Shown here: piece by piece, positions 42,535 through 50,717 of the stretch
Position numbering within the stretch: the stretch's first letter is position 1
How the letters are laid out: every line of letters starts with the position of its first letter
Source of the DNA: Klenkia taihuensis
Lineage (GTDB): Bacteria > Actinomycetota > Actinomycetes > Mycobacteriales > Geodermatophilaceae
Assembly: GCF_900112525.1 (NCBI RefSeq)
Contig: NZ_FOMD01000001.1
Span: 1-64,000, forward strand
Length of the DNA stretch: 64,000 nt
Direction of reading: 5' to 3'
Translations under genes and position numbers: made by a program
The notes under the pieces: generated by a model
The model's database searches: none
What the model saw: only the letters and a program-made list of their open reading frames with translations
Told to the model about the DNA's origin: nothing

Positions 42535-43400
42535 CCGCCGCCCCCCGCACCGGCCGGGCCCCCCGCACCGGCCGGTCGCTCCAGGCCGGCGCCGGCTGGG
42601 CCTCCTGGCGCGCGGTCGGCCTGGTCGCCGGCGCGCTGGTCATGCTGTTCCCGCTGTACTGGATGGTGGTCACCGCCTTCAGCGACCAGGGCGCGCTGAC
42701 CAGCGGGCCGCTGCGGTTCTTCCCGGAGAACCCGACGCTGGACGGCTTCCGGCGGGCATTCACCCTGCTGCCCTTCGGCCAGTTCTTCCTCAACTCCGCC
42801 GCCATCGCGCTGGTGGCCATGGCGCTGTCGGTGACGCTGAACCTGCTGGCCGGCTACGTGCTCGCCAAGTACCGGTTCCGCGGCCAGCAGGTCGTGTTCA
42901 TCATGATCGTCTCGACCCTGATGATCCCGGTGCAGGTCGTGATGGTGCCGCAGTTCCAGCTGGTCGCGGGGCTGGGCTGGATCAACTCCTACTGGGCGGT
43001 GATCATCCCGCGGGCCGCCGAGGCGTTCGGCATCTTCCTGTGCCGGCAGTTCATGCTCGGCATCCCCGACGAGGTGCTCGAGGCCGCCCGGCTCGACGGC
43101 GCCGGCCACCTGCGGATCTTCTGGTCGGTGGTGCTGCCGATGAGCAAGCCGCTGATCGCCGTCCTGGTGATCCTGACCTTCATGTACCGGTGGAACGAGT
43201 TCGCCTGGCCGCTGATCGTGCTCAACGACCAGCAGCTGTTCACCGTGCCGATCGGGCTGTCGTTCCTGCAGGGCGAGTACGGCACCGACTACCCGGCGCT
43301 GATGGGCATGGCGCTGCTGTCGACGCTGCCGGTGCTGGTGGTCTTCGCGCTCTTCCAGCGCCAGTTCGTCGAGGGGGTCGCGCGCAGCGGGCTGCGCTGA
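42531..43400 (+). CDS. Sugar ABC transporter permease (MalG type, second system)
   Basis: Protein of 289 aa, six transmembrane helices, EAA loop VLEAARLDGAGHLRIFWSVV. The start overlaps the preceding stop (GTGA). Its stop codon directly abuts the stop of the convergent ycaO-like gene; a GCAGCGGGC/GCCCGCTGC inverted repeat (about 43384-43416) spans both 3' ends and may terminate both. Confidence 0.9.
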   Translation: MTAAPRTGRAPRTGRSLQAGAGWASWRAVGLVAGALVMLFPLYWMVVTAFSDQGALTSGPLRFFPENPTLDGFRRAFTLLPFGQFFLNSAAIALVAMALSVTLNLLAGYVLAKYRFRGQQVVFIMIVSTLMIPVQVVMVPQFQLVAGLGWINSYWAVIIPRAAEAFGIFLCRQFMLGIPDEVLEAARLDGAGHLRIFWSVVLPMSKPLIAVLVILTFMYRWNEFAWPLIVLNDQQLFTVPIGLSFLQGEYGTDYPALMGMALLSTLPVLVVFALFQRQFVEGVARSGLR

Positions 43401-44822
43401 TCAGGCCGCCCGCTGCGGCGCGTGCCGGGTCGGCTCCCGGTACAGCGGGTACAGCTCGCCGACCGTGCGCGCGACCGCGGCGACGTCCAGCCAGGCCGGG
43501 CCGCCCACCCGCTCGGTGGCCTCGGGGGTGAGCACCACCGGCCGCCGGTCCCCGGACGGCGCCCCCAGCCCGACGAGGTCCGACCCGCGGTCGAGCAGCC
43601 GGCGCAGCACCCGCTCGCCGATCCGGCCGTAGGACAGCGTCTCCACCTCGAGCCCCGGCACCAGCACCTTGGCCACGTGCACGTCGCCGACGCGGACGGG
43701 GGCGACCAGCAGGTCGAACCCGGCCAGCCGCTCCCGGTACAGCGCCAGGGTGTCGGCGGGCCCGGTGACGGCGGAGGTCGGCAGGTCGGCGAAGGCCACC
43801 TCCGAGGTGCGCCGCCACATCGGGGCGAGCAGCCCGTCCAGCTGCGCCGCCGTCAGCCCGTCCCACGCCGTCATCGCGGCCAGCGCGCGCTCCTCCTGCG
43901 GCGGCAGCGGGACGGCGAGCTCGGCGGCCAGGTAGTCCGGGTGCAGCGCGCGGACCCGGTCCAGCGGGCCGAACGCGAACGCCCGCCGGGCCCGGGAGGA
44001 GGCCAGCTCCAGCACCGCCTTGCGCACCGCCTCCGCCCGGTCGGGGGCCGCGGCCTCCCCGACCGCGCTGAGCACCACCGGCGGGTCGGCGGCGGCGTCG
44101 CGGGCCACCGCGTGCACGACGACGGCGAACTCGGTGCTGTCCAGCTTCACGGTGACGTCGAGGCCGGCGGCGGCCAGCGCGTCGAGCAGCGCCACGGTCT
44201 GCGGGTCGTCGATGCCGGTGACCACCCGGCCGGTGTCCAGGGCGCGGAAGTCGACGGTGTCGCCGTCGCGCTGCAGCAGCTCGCCGATGCCGTGCGCGAC
44301 CGCCCGCTCGGCGGTGTCCCCGGCGCCCATGCCGTTGGTGATCGGGGTGACCAGCCAGCCCCCGGGGGGCGGGTCGGCCGCGATCCCCCCGGCGTGCGGG
44401 GCGACGAACTCGGCGGGGACCAGCACCTCCTCGCCGGTCGCCCAGCGGGTGGTGGGCAGCCAGCGCAGCGGCCGGTCGGGGTCGGCGCCGGCCGGCAGCA
44501 CCAGGGTGCGGGGGTCGGCCACCCGGTCGGCGCCGCGCTCGGCGACCAGCTCGCGGTGCGTGGCCGTGCGTGGTTCCACGTGGAGCAGTGCGTCGTCCAG
44601 CAGCACCTGCTCGGCCAGCTCGCCCCACGCGCCGATGGCCGCGGCGGCCTCCGTGGCGCCGTAGCCGACGCCGTGGCCGGACCGGGTGCCGTCGGCGGAG
44701 CGCCAGACCGTGGCCACGACCGGCACGCCGGTGCGGTCGTACGCGCGCAGGTCCAGCTCGGTGGTCCAGCCCTCGGGCAGGGATGCGCGGTAGGCCGCCG
44801 CCGGGTCGGTCACCCGTGCCAC
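43401..44822 (-). CDS. YcaO-domain protein
   Basis: Protein of about 473 aa (470 if the GTG at 44813 is used). The YcaO ATP-binding pattern is clear: GMGAGDTAERAVAHGIGELLQRD, with the conserved glutamates and the ExxxR-D element, and later RRTSEVAFADLP and a C-terminal Pro-poor tail. YcaO enzymes use ATP to activate amide carbonyls (azoline or thioamide formation) or, as in E. coli YcaO, assist RimO. No RiPP precursor, TfuA or cyclodehydratase partner is adjacent. Operator site 5 lies 55 bases upstream, placing it in the nucleobase regulon. The exact start is uncertain because no ribosome-binding site is visible. Confidence 0.82.
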   Translation of the reverse strand: MARVTDPAAAYRASLPEGWTTELDLRAYDRTGVPVVATVWRSADGTRSGHGVGYGATEAAAAIGAWGELAEQVLLDDALLHVEPRTATHRELVAERGADRVADPRTLVLPAGADPDRPLRWLPTTRWATGEEVLVPAEFVAPHAGGIAADPPPGGWLVTPITNGMGAGDTAERAVAHGIGELLQRDGDTVDFRALDTGRVVTGIDDPQTVALLDALAAAGLDVTVKLDSTEFAVVVHAVARDAAADPPVVLSAVGEAAAPDRAEAVRKAVLELASSRARRAFAFGPLDRVRALHPDYLAAELAVPLPPQEERALAAMTAWDGLTAAQLDGLLAPMWRRTSEVAFADLPTSAVTGPADTLALYRERLAGFDLLVAPVRVGDVHVAKVLVPGLEVETLSYGRIGERVLRRLLDRGSDLVGLGAPSGDRRPVVLTPEATERVGGPAWLDVAAVARTVGELYPLYREPTRHAPQRAA

Positions 44823-44876
44823 TGTGCCCGGCGCCGCCGTGACCCGCTCGTGGACTGGACTGACTCCACCGGGTGA

Positions 44877-44894
44877 TCTCTCAGCGCTGAGGCA
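44877..44894. promoter_or_regulatory. Shared palindromic operator, site 5 (before ycaO-like gene)
   Basis: TCTCTCAGCGCTGAGGCA contains the perfect 12-base core CTCAGCGCTGAG of the shared consensus. It lies between the divergent ycaO-like gene and the small gene at 44998 and could serve either; a TGGAGT -10-like box (44868-44863, minus strand) stands 8 bases downstream on the ycaO side. Confidence 0.65.
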
Positions 44895-44997
44895 TGTGTT
44901 CCCCATTGACGGGCATCCCCGGCTGCGAACACCGTGTACCCACCCGTTCCAGCACCGGCCGGGTCCGGGTGGCGGTGGACGGAGACGAGGAGAAGAC

Positions 44998-45324
44998 GTG
45001 GAGTCGTTCGTGACCTGCGCGGTCGTGGAGACCGACCTGCGGCACGCCTTCGAGGTGGGCGTGGCGCTGCGGCTGGAGGCCCCCGAGGGCACCGCCGTCC
45101 GCGAGGACCCGCACGTGCCCGAGGTGTTCTACCTCGAGGCCACCACCGCCGCGGCCGACGTGCAGCGCGCCGTGGCCGCCGCCGCGCAGTCGACCACCAC
45201 CCTGCTGGCCGGGCTGGACCTGCCGGCCGAGGTGCACGAGGTCGTCGTCCTCTCCCTCGACGGCGCGGTGCACTGGGTGCCCGACGTCGACGCCGCCCTC
45301 CCGGCCGGCGAGAGCTCGCACTGA
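44998..45324 (+). CDS. Hypothetical protein (108 aa)
   Basis: GTG start with GAGGAG 7 bases upstream. The sequence begins MESFVTCAVVETDLRHAFEV and is acidic, with a regular alternation that suggests an alpha/beta fold; no family is recognised. It is divergent from the ycaO-like gene with the shared operator between them, so it may belong to the same regulon. The good ribosome-binding site and GC-rich third codon positions support a real gene. Confidence 0.65.
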   Translation: MESFVTCAVVETDLRHAFEVGVALRLEAPEGTAVREDPHVPEVFYLEATTAAADVQRAVAAAAQSTTTLLAGLDLPAEVHEVVVLSLDGAVHWVPDVDAALPAGESSH

Positions 45325-45340
45325 GCCGGGGCGGGCGCGG

Positions 45341-45802
45341 TCACCGGCCGCGCCCGTGCTCGAAGATCAGGCTGGTGTTGGTCGCGGCCACCATCGGCTG
45401 GGTGGAGATGCGGTCGGTGACGAAGTCGCGCAGGTGCGCGGTGTCCCGGGCCCGCACGTGGACGACGAAGTCCTCCGCCCCCGCCAGGTAGAAGAACTGG
45501 GCCACCTCCGGCAGCTGGCGCAGCCCGTCGGCGAAGGTGGTCAGCTGGTGCCGCGCGCCCGGGCGCAGCCGCACCGAGACCAGCGCCTGCAGCGGGTCCC
45601 CGACGGCCTCGGGGTCCAGGTCGACGGTGAACCGGGTGATGACGCCGTCGGCCACCAGCGCCCGCACCCGCGCCAGGCAGGTGGACGGCGAGAGCCCCAC
45701 CGCGGCGGCCAGCTGGTTGTTCGGCCGCCGTCCGTCGGCGCGCAGCAGCTCCAGCAGCCGGCGGTCGACGTCGTCCAGCGTTCGGCGGGGCACCCCGCTC
45801 AC
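45341..45802 (-). CDS. Lrp/AsnC-family regulator, probable regulator of ald (AldR-like)
   Basis: Protein of 153 aa. N-terminal helix-turn-helix (LDDVDRRLLELLRADGRRPN, then NQLAAAVGLSPSTCLARVRAL) and C-terminal RAM/AsnC ligand domain (ALVSVRLRPG, FFYLAGAEDFVVHV). It is divergent from the alanine dehydrogenase gene with 119 bases between, the arrangement of AldR and ald in mycobacteria, where AldR responds to alanine. Confidence 0.88.
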   Translation of the reverse strand: MSGVPRRTLDDVDRRLLELLRADGRRPNNQLAAAVGLSPSTCLARVRALVADGVITRFTVDLDPEAVGDPLQALVSVRLRPGARHQLTTFADGLRQLPEVAQFFYLAGAEDFVVHVRARDTAHLRDFVTDRISTQPMVAATNTSLIFEHGRGR

Positions 45803-45921
45803 CGCCGATCACCGCACCCGGTGCGGTGGAGCGGTCGATCTGTGCGCACTTGTTCGGCTCCTCTGGTCGTCGGCCGCAGCGGACCGCTGAGATGGTGTCA
45901 CCCGTCACCCAGGAGGACATC

Positions 45922-47034
45922 GTGCGCGTCGGCATCCCCAGCGAGATCAAGGACAACGAGCAGCGGGTCTCCCTGCAGCCCGACGGCGCGGCCGAGCTGG
46001 TGCACCACGGGCACGAGGTGCTCGTGCAGTCCGGCGCCGGGACGGGCTCCCGGTTCACCGACGAGGAGTACGCCGCCGCCGGCGCCCGGGTGGTGGCCGA
46101 CGCCGACGCCGTGTTCGCCGAGGCCGACCTGGTGGTCAAGGTCAAGGAGCCGGTGCCCGCGGAGTACCACCGCTTCCGCGAGGGCCAGCAGCTGTTCACC
46201 TACCTGCACGCCGCCGCCGACCGCTCGCTGACCGACTTCCTCCTCGAGCGGCGGATCGACTCCATCGCCTACGAGACGGTGCAGACCGCCGACGGCCGGC
46301 TGCCGCTGCTGACCCCGATGAGCGAGGTCGCCGGCCGGATGGCCGTGCAGGCCGCCGCGCACCACCTGGAGAGCCCCGCCGGCGGCGCCGGGATCCTCAT
46401 GGGCGGCGTCCCCGGCACCCCCGCGGCCAAGGTGACCATCATCGGCGGCGGCGTCTCCGGCACCGAGGCGGCCAAGATCGCGGTCGGCATGCGGGCGATC
46501 GTGCGCGTCTTCGACACCAACCCCGCCCGGCTGGCCTACCTCTCCGACGTCTTCGAGGGCCGGCTGGACCTGGTGCAGCCCAACCGCGCCCGGCTCGCGC
46601 AGTACGTCGCCGACTCCGACGTGCTCATCGGCGCCGTGCTGGTGCCGGGCACCAAGGCCCCCAAGCTGGTCAGCCGCGAGATGGTCGCCTCGATGCGGCC
46701 GGGCAGCGTCGCCGTGGACATCGCCATCGACCAGGGCGGCTGCTTCGAGACCAGCCGGCCCACCACGCACTCCGACCCGACCTACGTCGAGGAGGGCGTC
46801 GTGCACTACTGCGTGGCCAACATCCCCGGCGCGGTCGCCCGCACCTCCACCCTCGCGCTGACCTCGGCGACCCTGGCCTACCTGGTCACCGTCGCCGACT
46901 CCGGGATCCGCGGCGCGGCGGCGTCCTCGCCGGTGCTGGCCAAGGGCCTCACCAGCCTGGGCGGGCAGCTGACCAGCGAGCCGGTCGCCGCCGCGCACGG
47001 CCTGCCGTGGACCTCAGCCGCCGAGCTGCTCTGA
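45922..47034 (+). CDS. ald: Alanine dehydrogenase
   Basis: Protein of 370 aa, the family's usual length. It begins VRVGIPSEIKDNEQRVSLQP, has the pyruvate-site lysine and histidine (KVKEPVPAEYH, FTYLHAAADR) and the NAD loop GGGVSGTEAAKIAVGM. It interconverts alanine with pyruvate and ammonia using NAD. GTG at 45922 chosen because AGGAGG stands 5 bases before it and the N-terminus matches the family. Its 3' end overlaps the marR-type gene on the other strand by 21 bases. Confidence 0.95.
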   Translation: MRVGIPSEIKDNEQRVSLQPDGAAELVHHGHEVLVQSGAGTGSRFTDEEYAAAGARVVADADAVFAEADLVVKVKEPVPAEYHRFREGQQLFTYLHAAADRSLTDFLLERRIDSIAYETVQTADGRLPLLTPMSEVAGRMAVQAAAHHLESPAGGAGILMGGVPGTPAAKVTIIGGGVSGTEAAKIAVGMRAIVRVFDTNPARLAYLSDVFEGRLDLVQPNRARLAQYVADSDVLIGAVLVPGTKAPKLVSREMVASMRPGSVAVDIAIDQGGCFETSRPTTHSDPTYVEEGVVHYCVANIPGAVARTSTLALTSATLAYLVTVADSGIRGAAASSPVLAKGLTSLGGQLTSEPVAAAHGLPWTSAAELL

Positions 47035-47541
47035 CGTCTCCCGGTCGGGGACCCGGCCCAGCGCGACGAGGAACCGGCGCAGCAGGTCGGCCAGCTGCTC
47101 CCGCTCCTCGGCGCTGAGGCCGGCCAGCATGCCGTGCTCGGTGTCCAGGTGGTCGGGCAGCGCGGTGTCCAGCGCGGTGCGCCCGGCCTCGGTCAGCGTG
47201 ACGACGACGGCCCGCCCGTCGGCCTCGCTGCGCTCCCGGGTGATCAGGCCCTTCTCCTCCAGCCGGTCCAGCCGCTGGGTGATGGCCCCGCTGGTGACCA
47301 GCGCCGTGCGCATCAGCGCCGTGGGCGTCAGCTGGTAGGGCTCCCCGGCCCGGCGCAGCGCGGCAAGGACGTCGAAGGACGGCGCGTCCAGGCCGTGCCG
47401 GGCGAAGGTGGCCCGCTGGGCCAGGTGCACCTCGCGCTGCAGCTGGGAGATGCGGCCGATGATGCCCATCGGCGAGCAGTCCAGGTCGGGGCGCTCCCGG
47501 GCCCACTGCGCCAGGATGGTGTCCATCGCGTCACCGGTCAT
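47014..47541 (-). CDS. MarR-family transcriptional regulator, candidate regulator of the shared operator
   Basis: Protein of 175 aa. The winged helix-turn-helix is PYQLTPTALMRTALVTSGAI then RLDRLEEKGLITRERSEADG. An N-terminal helical extension (AQWARERPDLDCSPMGIIGRI) carries the Trp and Asp/Arg residues seen in urate- or metabolite-responsive MarR proteins of the HucR/UrtR group. It is co-transcribed with an NmrA-like gene (ATGA overlap), and that operon is headed by operator site 6, the most symmetrical copy of the shared palindrome. Autoregulation from such a site is usual for MarR proteins, so it is the best candidate to control all six sites. ATG with GAGGAGG 8 bases upstream. Confidence 0.9.
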   Translation of the reverse strand: MTGDAMDTILAQWARERPDLDCSPMGIIGRISQLQREVHLAQRATFARHGLDAPSFDVLAALRRAGEPYQLTPTALMRTALVTSGAITQRLDRLEEKGLITRERSEADGRAVVVTLTEAGRTALDTALPDHLDTEHGMLAGLSAEEREQLADLLRRFLVALGRVPDRETSEQLGG

Positions 47542-48356
47542 GCCGCGACCTCCTCGAGGTGCTCGGCGTAGGTGCGGGGCGGCCGGCCGAGCAGGTCGGT
47601 GAGCACCCGCGGGCTGCCGGTGAACCCGTGCGCCCGGTAGTGGTCGAGCATCGTGCGCAGGCAGCGGCCGGCGTAGTCGTCGCGCTCGGGGGCCCGGGCG
47701 TCGACGGCGGTGACCGGGCGGCCCAGCCGCTGCGCCATGGCCGCCGCCACGTCGCGCGCGGTGAGCGCGGCCGGCCCGACCGCCTCGAAGGTGCCGCCGT
47801 CCAGGCCGTCCTCGGTGAGCAGCACGGCGGCGGCGTCGGCGACGTCCCGCAGGTCGACGAAGGACTGCGCCTGCACCAGCCCCCAGGCGCTGCGCAGCTC
47901 GCCGGTGGCCGCCGCGGTGGCCAGCGCGGCGTCGAGGTTGTCGGCGTAGGCGCAGGGCTGCAGCACCCGCCACGGCACCCCGGCGGTGTCCAGCGCCTCC
48001 TCGGCGCGGTCCTTGGCCGCGTGGTGCGGCATCGAGCGCAGCTGCGGGCGCAGCACCGAGTGGTAGACCACCCGGCCCACCCCGGCGGCGCGGGCGGCGC
48101 GGAAGGCGGTCGGTGCGCCGGCGGCCTCGGAGGGCTCGAAGTTCGGCCAGATCAGGTACAGGGCGTCGGCGCCGCCGAGCGGCAGGCCGCCCGGGTCGCC
48201 GACCAGGTCGGCCACCACCACCTCCGCGCCCAGGCCGTCCAGCTCCGGGCGCGGGCGCCGGCTGCCGACCACGGCGCGCACCTGCTCCCCGCGGGCCCGC
48301 AGTGCGCGGACCACCGCCGTCCCCGTGCTGCCCCCGGCCGCCGTCACCACGATCAC
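47538..48356 (-). CDS. NmrA-like NAD(P)-binding protein
   Basis: Protein of 272 aa, atypical SDR (NmrA/QOR2-like). The N-terminal Rossmann loop is VTAAGGSTGTAVVRALRARG, and DALYLIWPNFEPSEA and YHSVLRPQLRSMPHHAAKDRAEEAL follow the family pattern. Such proteins bind NAD(P) and often reduce quinones or sense redox state. The GTG start at 48356 is 6 bases from operator site 6, implying a leaderless transcript. It overlaps the marR-type gene. A role in the nucleobase regulon is possible but not visible from sequence. Confidence 0.83.
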   Translation of the reverse strand: MIVVTAAGGSTGTAVVRALRARGEQVRAVVGSRRPRPELDGLGAEVVVADLVGDPGGLPLGGADALYLIWPNFEPSEAAGAPTAFRAARAAGVGRVVYHSVLRPQLRSMPHHAAKDRAEEALDTAGVPWRVLQPCAYADNLDAALATAAATGELRSAWGLVQAQSFVDLRDVADAAAVLLTEDGLDGGTFEAVGPAALTARDVAAAMAQRLGRPVTAVDARAPERDDYAGRCLRTMLDHYRAHGFTGSPRVLTDLLGRPPRTYAEHLEEVAA

Positions 48357-48361
48357 CCGCT

Positions 48362-48379
48362 TACCTCAGCGGTGAGGTA
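48362..48379. promoter_or_regulatory. Shared palindromic operator, site 6 (before NmrA-MarR operon)
   Basis: TACCTCAGCGGTGAGGTA is symmetrical at 16 of 18 positions and is the best match to the shared consensus. Its distal half (GAGGTA on the minus strand) could double as the -10 of a leaderless promoter for the NmrA-like gene. Confidence 0.75.
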
Positions 48380-48388
48380 CCGCCCGCG

Positions 48389-49345
48389 TCAAGCCCGGGG
48401 GTCCGTCGCGGTGGTCAGCCGGACCGTGGACCCGGTCGCGGCGCCCTCGACGTCGACGTGGTCGCACAGCTTGCGGGCCAGCCACAGGCCCATGCCGCCG
48501 TGGGAGAGGTCGTCGCCGTGCGCGGGCCGGTAGCCGGCCAGCCGGCCGTCGAAGCCCTCCCGCCCGCCGTCGGAGATCGACACCACGACCCGGTCGGCGT
48601 CCGCCCAGACCCGGGCGGAGACCGGCCGGCCGCCGTGCCGGAAGGCGTTGGCGGCGATCTCGCTGGCCGCCAGGTGCACGTCCTCCTCGGTGTCCCGGTC
48701 GGCGAACCGGCCGCGCAGCGCCGCCGACAGCGCGTGCCGGAGCTCGGGGAGCGTGGGGACGTCGTCGACGGCGAAGACCGGCTCGGTGGCCTGCAGCGGC
48801 TCGACCGGGGTGCCCAGGGCGGCGACCGCCTCGGCCGGGGCCAGGTGCGCGGGGTTGGCCAGGATCCGACCGTCGACCTGCTGCTGCGGGTGGGCCAGCA
48901 GTGCGGCCTGCAGCACGGCGGGCGGGGTGGTGCGGCGGTCGTAGACGCACAGCGTGCTCACCGGGACCGAGCCGAGGACGTGCTCGTAGGCGACCTCGCT
49001 GCGCACCCGCTCGTCCCAGACCCGCAGGGCGTCGGCGTCCTCGTGCAGCTGGCCCACGACCCGCAGCCGCCGGCCCTCGGCGGCCGCGCGCCGCGCGAGC
49101 TCCAGCTGCACGGCGATGCCGTCGGGCGCCCGCGGGGTCACCGCACCGAGCTCGCAGACCTCGACCCCGGGCAGCTCGGCGCGCACGTGCTCGGCCACCC
49201 AGGGCAGGACGACGGCCACGGTGAGGTCGCCGGCGGCGAGGCCGGCCCGCGCCCAGCCGAGGACGGCGGTCAGCAGCTCGTCGTCGGTGGACGGTGCGAC
49301 CAGGCCGTGCACCCGCTGGGGTGCGGCGTCCACGTCAACGCGCAC
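48389..49345 (-). CDS. MEDS-domain / HATPase anti-sigma-type regulatory protein
   Basis: Protein of 318 aa. The N-terminal ~150 residues follow the MEDS (methanogen/methylotroph DcmR-type) sensor pattern, including HVLGSVPVSTLCVYDRR. The C-terminal ~130 residues are a histidine-kinase-like ATPase of the RsbW type, with the N box LAASEIAANAFRHG and the G box HGGMGLWLARKLCDHV. It probably acts as an anti-sigma factor or kinase switch. GGAGGAGGG precedes the GTG at 49345. Stop codon is 10 bases from operator site 6. Confidence 0.83.
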   Translation of the reverse strand: MRVDVDAAPQRVHGLVAPSTDDELLTAVLGWARAGLAAGDLTVAVVLPWVAEHVRAELPGVEVCELGAVTPRAPDGIAVQLELARRAAAEGRRLRVVGQLHEDADALRVWDERVRSEVAYEHVLGSVPVSTLCVYDRRTTPPAVLQAALLAHPQQQVDGRILANPAHLAPAEAVAALGTPVEPLQATEPVFAVDDVPTLPELRHALSAALRGRFADRDTEEDVHLAASEIAANAFRHGGRPVSARVWADADRVVVSISDGGREGFDGRLAGYRPAHGDDLSHGGMGLWLARKLCDHVDVEGAATGSTVRLTTATDPRA

Positions 49346-49491
49346 GTGCCCTCCTCCCCGCTCACGGAACCCGATCGACCGCGTCATCATGACCGGTTCG
49401 GCGGTGCGCAACCGACAGGGGCCGCGCACGTCCGGCCGCCATGGTCCCCCTCGAGCCCCTGACCTGCACGGGCATCCTCCCGGACGGCACT

Positions 49492-49524
49492 GTGAGCGCG
49501 CACATACGGCGTGTCGGCGCTCAC
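49492..49524. terminator. Hairpin terminator after DUF6986 gene
   Basis: GTGAGCGC (49492-49499) pairs with GCGCTCAC (49517-49524), extended by ACA/TGT inside. It overlaps the stop codon of the minus-strand malate synthase-DUF6986 operon. The rest of 49346-49520 holds no gene that I can see. Confidence 0.55.
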
Positions 49525-50717
49525 CGTGGCAGGCGCCCGGCCAGTGCGTCCAGCCCCGCGCGGTCGACGCCCGCGGCCGCGGTGACCTCGCCGGCGTCCA
49601 GCGCGCCGCAGTCCAGCCCGCGCAGCAGCACCGCGGCCAGCGCCTTCGCCGTCGCCGGCTCGTCGAGCACCCCGCCGTCCACCCGGGCGGTGTAGGCCGC
49701 CAGCCGGGCCCCGGCCGCCGGCAGCGCGGCCCGGAAGAACGCGTAGGTGGCCGTGTACCGGGTCACCAGCTGCGCCGGGTGCAGGTCCCAGCCCTGGTAG
49801 AAGCCGCGTTCCAGCGCCCGCCGCACCAGCCCGGCGTGCAGCTGCCAGGCCCGGTGCACCGCGGCCCGGTCGCCCACCGGCAGCACGTTGGTCGAGCCGT
49901 CGACCGCGCGGGCACCGGTGCCGGCCACCGCGACCTGCATGGTGGCCTTGGCGTGGTCGGCGGCCGGGTGGTCACTGGCCTGGTGGGCGGCGGAGATGCC
50001 GAGGGAGGCCGAGTAGTCGTAGGTGCCGTAGTGCAGCCCGGTCACCCGGCCGCGCCCGGCGTGCAGCATGGCGGCCAGCGTCGCCGCGCCGTCGGCGCCC
50101 AGCACCGCCTGCGGGGTCTCCACCTGCAGCTCGAGGTCGAGCGCCAGCCCGTGCGCCTGCTCCAGCGCGTCGAGCACCGGCAGGAAGGCCGCGACCTGCT
50201 CGACCGCGGTCACCTTCGGCAGGGTGACCACCGCGCGGCCCCGGCCGGCCAGCCCGCCGAGGAACAGGTCCAGCGAGCGGACGCCGCGGCGGCGGGTCGG
50301 GCCCTCCAGCGACTTGGCCCGGGTGCCCCAGAACGGCGGCAGGCCCGGCTCCGCGGCCAGCACGGCGGCCGCCGTCCGCACGTCGTCGTCCTCGCGGTCG
50401 GGCGGGCCGCGGTAGCCGTCCTCGCTGTCCACCCGCAGGTCCTCGACCGGCTCGTCGGCCAGCTTGGCGCGCACCCGGGGCAGCACCTGCTCGACCAGCT
50501 CACCGGGCAGCCCGAGGTCGGGCAGGCCGTGCTCGTCCAGGGCCTCGAGCGCCTGCCGGCCCCAGGACACGACCAGCCCGGGGACGACGGCGTCGGCGGG
50601 GACGTAGCAGGTGTGCACCGGCTGGCGGGTCGGCGCCTCGCCCGGGTAGGCCGCCGCCCGGGCCGCGTCGACCGGCTCCAGCGCCCGGTCGAGCTCGGCG
50701 AGCACCGACTCGTCCAC
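49521..50717 (-). CDS. DUF6986 (HpcH/HpaI-aldolase/citrate-lyase-like) protein
   Basis: Protein of 398 aa with the TIM-barrel pattern of the HpcH/citrate-lyase-beta superfamily: LRVDSEDGYRG, VTLPKVTA, LDLELQVETPQAVLG, GLHYGTYDYSASLGI and QGWDLHPAQL. The family usually handles C-C bonds next to a carboxylate with Mg2+. Its start overlaps the malate synthase stop by one base (TAGTG), and the divergent operon encodes urate degradation, so it may act on an intermediate near glyoxylate. The actual substrate is unknown. Confidence 0.82.
   Translation of the reverse strand: MDESVLAELDRALEPVDAARAAAYPGEAPTRQPVHTCYVPADAVVPGLVVSWGRQALEALDEHGLPDLGLPGELVEQVLPRVRAKLADEPVEDLRVDSEDGYRGPPDREDDDVRTAAAVLAAEPGLPPFWGTRAKSLEGPTRRRGVRSLDLFLGGLAGRGRAVVTLPKVTAVEQVAAFLPVLDALEQAHGLALDLELQVETPQAVLGADGAATLAAMLHAGRGRVTGLHYGTYDYSASLGISAAHQASDHPAADHAKATMQVAVAGTGARAVDGSTNVLPVGDRAAVHRAWQLHAGLVRRALERGFYQGWDLHPAQLVTRYTATYAFFRAALPAAGARLAAYTARVDGGVLDEPATAKALAAVLLRGLDCGALDAGEVTAAAGVDRAGLDALAGRLPR

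Noticed and set aside
44573-44586. TTCCACGTGGAA-like palindrome
   Set aside because: It lies inside the ycaO-like coding region with normal codon use and is not repeated at promoters.
43401-45324. RiPP (thiazole/oxazole or thioamide) biosynthetic cluster around the ycaO-like gene
   Set aside because: No precursor-like peptide with a Cys/Ser/Thr-rich core, no TfuA, dehydrogenase or E1-like partner; the neighbouring small protein is acidic and 108 aa long.
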